From JBQLZO01 sp052168315 (GTDB lineage: Bacteria > Planctomycetota > Phycisphaerae > Phycisphaerales > UBA1924): 9,608 nt of DNA. Shown in pieces: positions 4,964 to 9,608 of this stretch. Below the pieces are notes generated by a model. That model saw nothing but the letters and a program-made list of their open reading frames with translations, was not told the origin of the DNA and did not search any database. The translations under genes were made by a program, and so were the position numbers. The number at the start of each line of letters is the position of its first letter. Position 1 is the first letter of the stretch. The stretch spans positions 1 through 9,608 of the forward strand of contig JBQLZO010000036.1 of assembly GCA_052168315.1 (NCBI GenBank). Direction: 5' to 3'.

Positions 4964-7252
4964 ATGCGTACCGATCGTTCATTGTCACGATGTCTCATGC
5001 TCGCCGCGTTCGCGCTGATCGCCATGCTCGGTTTCGCGCCGGGCGCGATGGCCCAGTCGGACTGCTGCGTGGCCAACGGCACCCCGGGGTGCGACAACGC
5101 CCAGTGCCAGAACCTCATCTGCGGGCAGGATCCGTTCTGCTGCAACAACCAGTGGGACCAGATCTGCGCCGATGCGGCCCTCCAGCAGTGCGCGATCTGC
5201 AGCAGCGATTGCTGCTTCGCCAACGGCACCCCCGGGTGCGACAACGCCCAGTGCCAGAACCTGATCTGCGGGCAGGACCCGTTCTGCTGCAACAACCAGT
5301 GGGACCAGATCTGCGCCGATGCGGCCGTCGATCAGTGCGCGGTGTGCAGCGGGAGCGGCGGGAGCTGCGCCCCCGCGTGCGGCAAGGCCAATGTCGAGTG
5401 CCTCTCCGGCCCGCAGTACGACAACCGCACCTTCGTCGGGCGCTTCAGCGTCGGATGCACCGCGTGGATCATCGCCGAGCCGAACATCGTCATCACCAAC
5501 GCCCACTGCAACATCGGCAGCCCGGCGAGCTGGTCCGTTGAGTTCAACTTCGAGTGCGATGCCTGCACCGGCGGCGGCGTCAAGCCGACCCAGAATTTCT
5601 CCGTTCAGAGCGTGCTGCTCGTGGACAACACGAACGACATCATGATCATGCGCCTCAACGGCAACCCGGCCGCCACCTTCGGCGTCGCCACGCTCGACCC
5701 GTCCGTCGCGACCGTCGGGCTCGAGATCTATGAGATCCACCACGCCGAGGGCGAGGTCAAGGGCTTCGACGAGGGCGTCGTGACCGGGCTGTTCCTCAAT
5801 GTCAGCTGCCCCGGCACCATCCAGGAGCACTCCGTGTCCGTGATCGCCTCGCAGGGCGCCTCCGGCTCGCCGGTGTTCCGCGTGGACAACAACGCGGTCA
5901 CCGCGATCTGCAACTGCGGACCGCCGTGCTCGGAGGGCTTCGTGCTCCCGATGTCGACCATCTTCCCCGCGATCCAGAACAACGCGGCCGCCAACGGGTA
6001 CACGCTCAATGTCATCGGCCAGGGCCAGTGCGGCTCCAGCGGATCCGGCGACTGCTGCGTCGCCAACGGCACGCCGTTCTGCAACGACCAGGCCTGCTGC
6101 GAGCTTGTCTGCGCTTCCGATCCGTTCTGCTGCGACACCCAGTGGGACCAGCTCTGCGCCGATCAGGCGGCCGAGCAGTGCGAGCAGTGCTTCGTGTGCG
6201 GCTCGGGCGAGTCGGGCGACTGCTGCGTCGCCAACGGCACGCCGTATTGCAACAATGCGGCCTGCTGCGAGACGGTGTGCGCGGAGGATCCGTTCTGCTG
6301 CAACAACACTTGGGACGATCTTTGCGCCGAGGGCGCGGCCGAACTCTGCGGCGCTCTCTGTCAAGTGACCGGGGCGTGCTGCCTCGGCGTGAGTTCGGGC
6401 TGCATTGAGACGACCAAGGAGGAATGCGGCTTCCTGGCCGGAGCGTTCCTGGGCGCAGGATCGAACTGTGCCGAGGCCGACTGCGAGTCGCTCTATGGCG
6501 CGTGCTGCTCGTTCCCGCTCGTGGGCGAGTGCACGGACGGCATCCCGGAGGAGGCCTGCACATCGTTCAACCCGGATGCGTTCTTCTACGGCGCGGGCAC
6601 GACCTGCGAGGATGTGACCGACTGCACGCCGGGTGCCTGCTGCCTGCCGAGCGGCCAGTGCGTCGAGCAGACCGAGTTCGAGTGCGATGAGGCCGGCGGG
6701 ACCTTCAACGGCGTCGGCGTCGATTGCTCCGAAGTGACCTGCGCCGCGTGCGGCACGCCGGAGGCCGGCTCGTGCTGCGAGAACAACGGGACGCCGTTCT
6801 GCGACGACCAGGCCTGCTGCGAGCTGATCTGCGCTGCCGATCCGTTCTGCTGCAACACCTCGTGGGACCAGATCTGCGCCGACGCTGCGATCGACCAGTG
6901 CGTCAACTGCTTCGCGTGCGGCTCGGCTGAGGCCGGCTCGTGCTGCGAGTCCAACGGCACGCCGTACTGCAACGATGCGGCCTGCTGCGAGTCCGTGTGC
7001 GCGGTGGATCCGTTCTGCTGCAACACCACATGGGATGACCTGTGCGCTGAGGGTGCGGCCGAGCTCTGTGGCGCGCTCTGCGGCGTGGCCTGCGATGGCG
7101 ATCTCGACGGCGATGGCGACACCGACTCGGACGACCTGGGCATCCTGCTCAGCGCGTTCGCATCCACGGGCGCCGGCGACCTCGACAACGACGGTGACAC
7201 CGATTCGGACGACCTGGGCATCCTGCTCAGCGACTTCGGATGTGGGTTGTGA
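4964..7252 (+). CDS. secreted modular V8/trypsin-like protease with six cysteine-rich modules and dockerin-like tail
   Basis: The protein has 762 residues. Signal peptide 1-30 (MRTDRSLSR, then a hydrophobic stretch, cut after AMA). Modules in order: two cysteine modules (32-80, 81-129); a chymotrypsin-fold protease domain (about 135-356); two cysteine modules (362-417, 418-467); three GACC-type modules starting near 469, 511 and 556; two further cysteine modules (602-657, 658-708); and paired calcium loops (713-724, 739-750). The triad appears complete: His181 in ITNAHC, Asp225 in TNDIMIMRL and Ser300 in GASGSPVF, most like V8/glutamyl endopeptidases. The module pattern is CCxxNGTPxC-x4-C...C-x2-DPFCC-x3-WD-x2-CA. 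By hand count about 99 of 732 mature residues are Cys, implying a heavily disulfide-bonded exported protein. Specificity and partners are unknown. The start follows AAGGAG at 4949-4954. A strong terminator follows 86 bp after the stop. Confidence 0.88.
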   Translation: MRTDRSLSRCLMLAAFALIAMLGFAPGAMAQSDCCVANGTPGCDNAQCQNLICGQDPFCCNNQWDQICADAALQQCAICSSDCCFANGTPGCDNAQCQNLICGQDPFCCNNQWDQICADAAVDQCAVCSGSGGSCAPACGKANVECLSGPQYDNRTFVGRFSVGCTAWIIAEPNIVITNAHCNIGSPASWSVEFNFECDACTGGGVKPTQNFSVQSVLLVDNTNDIMIMRLNGNPAATFGVATLDPSVATVGLEIYEIHHAEGEVKGFDEGVVTGLFLNVSCPGTIQEHSVSVIASQGASGSPVFRVDNNAVTAICNCGPPCSEGFVLPMSTIFPAIQNNAAANGYTLNVIGQGQCGSSGSGDCCVANGTPFCNDQACCELVCASDPFCCDTQWDQLCADQAAEQCEQCFVCGSGESGDCCVANGTPYCNNAACCETVCAEDPFCCNNTWDDLCAEGAAELCGALCQVTGACCLGVSSGCIETTKEECGFLAGAFLGAGSNCAEADCESLYGACCSFPLVGECTDGIPEEACTSFNPDAFFYGAGTTCEDVTDCTPGACCLPSGQCVEQTEFECDEAGGTFNGVGVDCSEVTCAACGTPEAGSCCENNGTPFCDDQACCELICAADPFCCNTSWDQICADAAIDQCVNCFACGSAEAGSCCESNGTPYCNDAACCESVCAVDPFCCNTTWDDLCAEGAAELCGALCGVACDGDLDGDGDTDSDDLGILLSAFASTGAGDLDNDGDTDSDDLGILLSDFGCGL
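5057..5350 (+). repeat. tandem cysteine modules R1 and R2
   Basis: Two 147-bp units (5057-5203 and 5204-5350) encode 49-residue modules identical at 45 of 49 positions and, by hand count, about 133 of 147 bases. This is the most similar pair in the gene and therefore probably the youngest duplication. Confidence 0.85.
6047..6364 (+). repeat. cysteine module pair R3-R4 (block copy 1)
   Basis: R3 starts at 6047 and R4 at 6215, 56 codons apart. The same arrangement recurs exactly 720 bp downstream (R5 at 6767, R6 at 6935). R4 and R6 match at 42 of 49 residues and R3 and R5 at 39 of 56, while R3 and R4 differ more, so the pair was duplicated as a unit. Confidence 0.8.
6767..7087 (+). repeat. cysteine module pair R5-R6 (block copy 2)
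   Basis: This is the second copy of the R3-R4 dimer, separated from it by the three GACC-type modules (6368-6766). The linker between R5 and R6 (CFACGSAEAG) corresponds to that between R3 and R4 (CFVCGSGESG). Confidence 0.8.
7097..7141 (+). repeat. calcium-loop DNA segment shared with the S8 protease gene (copy 2)
   Basis: This segment matches 4522-4566 at 43 of 45 bases; the two differences are silent third positions (GAC/GAT and TCC/TCG). It encodes the first calcium loop (residues 712-726) of the cysteine-rich protease. Confidence 0.75.
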
Positions 7253-7338
7253 GCCGGCGTTGATCGCCAGCCAGCGGATGCGTCCGCCCCGTGAGGGCGC
7301 GGGTGCACCGCGATGAAGATTGCCTCCGCGAGGAGGCC

Positions 7339-7373
7339 GCACGCGAGGCGCGAGGGCGCCTCGCGTGCTTTTT
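7339..7373 (+). terminator. strong Rho-independent terminator between the convergent genes
   Basis: A perfect 13-bp stem GCACGCGAGGCGC/GCGCCTCGCGTGC (7339-7351 and 7356-7368) with tetraloop GAGG is followed directly by TTTTT. It ends the plus-strand protease transcript. The minus-strand side has no T run, so it probably does not serve the ATPase gene equally well. Confidence 0.92.
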
Positions 7374-7399
7374 GGTCTGTGGAGTCGGGGTTCTGACGA

Positions 7400-8950
7400 T
7401 CAGCGTGAGTAGAGCGAGCCGCCTCGGGCGATGGACTTGCTCAGGCGGTTGTTGACATAGAGGAACTCGAGGATGAGCTCGCCGCAGCAGGCCAAGGCCT
7501 GTTCGTCGTCGGGGTTCATGTCGAGCGAGCGGGCGAGTTTCGCGGCGGCGGGGAGCAGGTCGTTGACATGCTGCATGGTGGCGACTGCGTTGTTGGCCGA
7601 GGTGTGTGCGTCGAGTTCGAGGCGGAGCCCGGAGGCGAACTGCTCGGCGATGGGCTGGATGCGCTCGATGCTCAGGTGCCTGGCGAGGATGGCCTTGACG
7701 CCCTCGCCGAGGAACGCGTGGATGAGGCGGTCTTCGGTGGAGATGGCGTCGGCGGACTCCTCGGCGATCATGAGTTCGATCTTGCCTCGGAGCGCGGCGG
7801 CGATGTGGGCGGTGTCGGTGATGCGTGCGAAGGTGGATCGCTCGGCGGCGCGGAGGGCGCGGAGTTCGGCGGCCGAGACGAGCGTCTCGAGCGCGGCGAT
7901 GGAAGCGCGGACGGAGACGCCGGAGGCCTGGTTGACATGGGGGCTGGTGCGGGCCTTGCGGATGGTCTCTTCGATGATCTCGTGCATGACCGGGGGCACG
8001 ATGACGCGCGGGGCGGCGGGGGGATCTGTCATGGCCCAGGGGGCGGCGTTCGCGGGTGCTGTGGTCGGCTGGATGTCGTGCGGCGCGTGCGGGGGGATGC
8101 CGGAGGCGCGATCGAGGAACGCGTTCTCGCGCGTGATGCGCATGGCCTGGGCGTTGTCCTGGGGGTAGTGGGTGCGGACGACGGCGCCGATGCGGTCTTT
8201 GAGTGGTGTGACGATTCGTCCTCGGTTGGTGTAGTCCTCCGGGTTGGCCGAGAACATGAGTGCGAGGTCGAGGTTCATGCGGACGGGGTAACCGCGGATC
8301 TGGATGTCGCGTTCTTCGAGGACATTGAAGAGCCCGACCTGGATGCGCGGGGGGAGGTCCGGGAGTTCGTTGATGGCGAAGAGCCCGCGGTTCGATCGGG
8401 GGATGAGCCCGAAGTGCATGGTGGCTTCGTCGGAGAGGAGTCGTCCCTGCGCGTGCTTGACGAGGTCGATCTCGCCGATGAGGTCGGCGATGGTGACATC
8501 TGGGGTGGCGAGCTTTTCGTGGTACCGGCGTTCGCGGTGGACGAAGCGGATGGGGGTGTCGGCGCCGAGTTGTTCGACGAGTTGGCGGGCGCGGGTGGTG
8601 GTGGGGTGGAGGGGGTCTTCGGGGATGTCGATCTCGGGGTGGTCGATGATGGGGATGTGGGTGTCGAGGAGGGATGCGGTGGCGCGGAGGAGTCGGGACT
8701 TGGCCTGGCCTCGGAGCCCGAGCAGGAGGATGTCGTGCCCGGCGAGGATGGCGTGGAGGATCTGGGGGATGACGGTGTCGTGGTAGCCGACGAGTCCGGG
8801 GAAGGGATCGGTGCCGGCTGTGAGGAGTCGGAGGGTGTTCTCGCGGAGTTCCTGTTTGACGGTGCGGTGGCGATAGCCGGCATCGCGGAGTTCTGCGAGG
8901 GTGGTGGGGAAGGGGTCGGGATTGGAGTGATGGCTTTGGGGCGGGTTCAT
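7400..8950 (-). CDS. MoxR/ChlI-type AAA+ ATPase
   Basis: This is an AAA+ ATPase of the magnesium-chelatase/MoxR clade; members act as ATP-driven chaperones or remodelers, often with a von Willebrand A (MIDAS) partner. Visible motifs: FPGLVGYHDTVIPQ (50-63), Walker A GLRGQAKS (78-85), Walker B region GLFAINELPDL (189-199; Asn194 in place of the usual Asp, Glu195 kept), LFNVLEERDIQIRGY (207-221), sensor 1 Asn236 in FSANPEDY, arginine-finger candidate Arg253 in LKDRIGA and sensor 2 candidate Arg348 in GVSVRAS. I recall the Asn variant as normal in the subfamily sharing the INELPDL...ILEERDIQIRGY signature, so it should not mean loss of activity. A Pro/Ala-rich insert (about 283-317) separates core and lid. 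The start is the first ATG and fits the family N-terminus (TLAELRDAGY); no ribosome binding site is evident. No partner gene is in the window. Confidence 0.9.
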   Translation of the reverse strand: MNPPQSHHSNPDPFPTTLAELRDAGYRHRTVKQELRENTLRLLTAGTDPFPGLVGYHDTVIPQILHAILAGHDILLLGLRGQAKSRLLRATASLLDTHIPIIDHPEIDIPEDPLHPTTTRARQLVEQLGADTPIRFVHRERRYHEKLATPDVTIADLIGEIDLVKHAQGRLLSDEATMHFGLIPRSNRGLFAINELPDLPPRIQVGLFNVLEERDIQIRGYPVRMNLDLALMFSANPEDYTNRGRIVTPLKDRIGAVVRTHYPQDNAQAMRITRENAFLDRASGIPPHAPHDIQPTTAPANAAPWAMTDPPAAPRVIVPPVMHEIIEETIRKARTSPHVNQASGVSVRASIAALETLVSAAELRALRAAERSTFARITDTAHIAAALRGKIELMIAEESADAISTEDRLIHAFLGEGVKAILARHLSIERIQPIAEQFASGLRLELDAHTSANNAVATMQHVNDLLPAAAKLARSLDMNPDDEQALACCGELILEFLYVNNRLSKSIARGGSLYSR

Positions 8951-9020
8951 GCGGGCGTGTCTTGCGGGCGTGGTGGGTCCTTTGTGCGGATCATTGGCGC
9001 GGAGTTTGGCTTGTGGCGGC

Positions 9021-9084
9021 GGGACTGGGTGGGGGATGTATGGGGCATGGGTGGGGTTTTCGTGGGTTGGGTTGGGTGGCGGGG
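9021..9084 (+). other. cluster of ten G-runs upstream of the ATPase gene (G-quadruplex-prone)
   Basis: Ten runs of three to five G lie in 64 bases of the plus strand, including GGGTTGGGTTGGG and then GGGG at 9064-9084, which fits the G3N1-7 quadruplex rule. On the ATPase gene's side this is the template strand, 71-134 bp upstream of its ATG. No gene overlaps it convincingly. Confidence 0.6.
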
Positions 9085-9097
9085 CTCGCGAGCTGAT

Positions 9098-9155
9098 GCA
9101 TTAGGCACCAGTGGGAAGATGAGGCATCAGGCACCAGGCATCGGGCACCAGTGGG
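9098..9155 (+). repeat. short direct repeats with core GCAT(N)2GGCACCAG
   Basis: Three copies are present: 9098-9115, 9124-9137 and 9138-9155. The first and third share 16 of 18 bases (GCATTAGGCACCAGTGGG and GCATCGGGCACCAGTGGG). The middle copy lacks the TGGG end and abuts the third. The spacing is too short and irregular for CRISPR. Confidence 0.75.
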
Positions 9156-9472
9156 GGATGTTGGTTGGGGGTGTGGTGGTTTGCTGGGTGAGTTTGGTTG
9201 GTTGGGGGTCTTGGGTTGGGTGTGACAGGAACGGTGGGAAGTTTGGAAAGGGCTGGCCAGCCCGGTTTGTGCCGTTATTGAGGGTGGCACTTGCCCTTGC
9301 TGGGGTGTCGTTCCAGCGGTCGCCGTGGTGTGGCGGGCGGTTGCGGTTGGAGACTGCGCGCGTTCTCCACCAACACATGACCCGGACGCAGAGCGCGGTT
9401 GCGGAGCAGGATGTGTCGCGCCGGTTGCCGGTGCCATTCGTGGGGGGGCGCTGGTGCTTTGGCGCTGCCGTT
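9156..9472. other. non-coding region with a palindrome and small inverted repeats
   Basis: I see no convincing gene. Positions 9156-9240 are strongly G/T-rich on the plus strand. A perfect 14-bp palindrome GGGCTGGCCAGCCC lies at 9250-9263, followed by GTGCC/GGCAC (9269-9290) and other short stems. A minus-strand frame runs open from the window edge to about 9275, but its Arg/Pro-rich composition looks non-coding. Confidence 0.5.
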
Positions 9473-9501
9473 CGCGCGATCAGTTGTCAATTGATCGTGC
9501 G
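9473..9501. promoter_or_regulatory. 29-bp near-perfect dyad
   Basis: Arms CGCGCGATCAGTTG (9473-9486) and CAATTGATCGTGCG (9488-9501) are inverted repeats matching at 12 of 14 positions around a single central T. In plus-strand RNA both mismatches become G-U pairs. TTTT follows at 9507-9510. It overlaps the proposed stop codon of the minus-strand gene. It could be an operator or a structural element; its function is unknown. Confidence 0.5.
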
Positions 9502-9608
9502 ATCGGTTTTGCCTTGGCGTCCGGAGTCCATGGTCTCCACCGCTCGTTGGCCTTGGGGTTGGTTTGCGGCCTCGCCCATGGCGTCGGTTGCGGTCACGCT
9601 GGCGCCGA
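9487..9608 (-). CDS. probable C-terminal end of an unidentified gene (partial)
   Basis: The minus strand from the window edge reads GASVTATDAMGEAANQPQGQ and on to KTDRTIN, with a TGA stop at 9489-9487. I do not recognise the family. The reading frame is chosen because it shows the pattern of real genes here (purine-rich first positions, mostly C or G in third positions). The competing open frame is Arg/Pro-rich. Only about 39 codons are visible, so a false call is possible. It points toward the ATPase gene but is separated from it by about 536 bp. Confidence 0.42.
   Translation of the reverse strand, partial: GASVTATDAMGEAANQPQGQRAVETMDSGRQGKTDRTIN

Noticed and set aside
5057..7087. The repeated cysteine modules as a CRISPR or mobile repeat
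   Set aside because: They are in-frame protein modules within one gene, with conserved residues and third-position changes.
4985..7342. A 785-codon open frame on the minus strand antisense to the cysteine-rich protease gene
   Set aside because: It is a shadow of a high-GC gene whose repeated, Cys/Asp-rich codons avoid stops on the other strand. It is Ala/Arg/Gly-rich, with no recognisable domain, and its direction conflicts with the clear protease modules.
9098..9155. CRISPR-like array
   Set aside because: The repeats are only 14-18 bp, spacing is irregular (8 bp and 0 bp), there are no spacers of constant size and no cas genes.
8991..9437. A 148-codon minus-strand frame (Pro/Thr/Ser-rich)
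   Set aside because: It is low-complexity and reads through the G-run cluster and the short repeats, with no family resemblance. It is more likely the result of C-rich minus-strand composition.
9275..9608. Minus-strand frame open from the right edge to about 9275 (RRQRDRNRRHGRG...)
   Set aside because: Arg/Pro-rich composition and lack of coding-type codon positions. Another frame of the same stretch (ending at 9487) looks more like a gene end.
1..9608. tRNA, rRNA or insertion sequence
   Set aside because: I saw no cloverleaf, rRNA segment, transposase or terminal inverted repeats on either strand.

Overview
The window looks like chromosomal DNA of a planctomycete, most likely class Phycisphaerae. 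The grounds are high GC, genes that stand alone rather than in operons, and two secreted proteins ending in short paired EF-hand/dockerin-like tails (GDLDGDGDTDSDDLG type). One of these also carries cysteine-rich modules of a kind I associate with planctomycete exported proteins. The taxonomic call is inference from family resemblance; there is no rRNA marker.

Layout. Positions 1-155 are non-coding and hold a good sigma70-like promoter. At 156-1277 (+) lies a long-chain polyprenyl diphosphate synthase (quinone side chain). At 1495-1845 (+) is ribosomal protein bS18 with an unusual Gly-rich and (Arg-Asp)x10 N-terminal extension, preceded by a leader with two hairpins and followed by a terminator. 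At 1965-2570 (+) is a free methionine-R-sulfoxide reductase of the GAF type (MsrC/YebR). At 2809-4599 (+) is a secreted subtilisin-like (S8) protease with a dockerin-like tail. At 4964-7252 (+) is a secreted protein of 762 residues: a trypsin/V8-like serine protease domain set among six copies of a CC...DPFCC...WD cysteine module and three GACC-type modules, again ending in a dockerin-like tail. At 7400-8950 (-) is a MoxR/ChlI-type AAA+ ATPase, convergent with the protease gene and separated from it by a strong terminator. From 8951 to 9486 I see no convincing gene; this stretch holds a dense G-run cluster, short direct repeats and palindromes. At the right edge (9487-9608, -) is the probable C-terminal end of an unidentified gene.

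How the genes relate. The first three genes are housekeeping functions (quinone precursor, ribosome, oxidative damage repair), each apparently with its own promoter. The two protease genes are neighbours with the same overall plan (signal peptide, serine protease, paired calcium loops). They share almost identical DNA in the tail, which suggests cassette duplication or gene conversion. They are not one operon: a perfect 15-bp terminator stem separates them. The ATPase belongs to a family often paired with a von Willebrand A protein, but no partner is visible here.

I did not find a clearly new defence, mobile or RNA-guided system. The most unusual items are the modular cysteine-rich protease with its block-duplication history, the bS18 extension, two genes with -10 boxes placed for leaderless transcription, and a possible attenuator or small RNA between the two protease genes.
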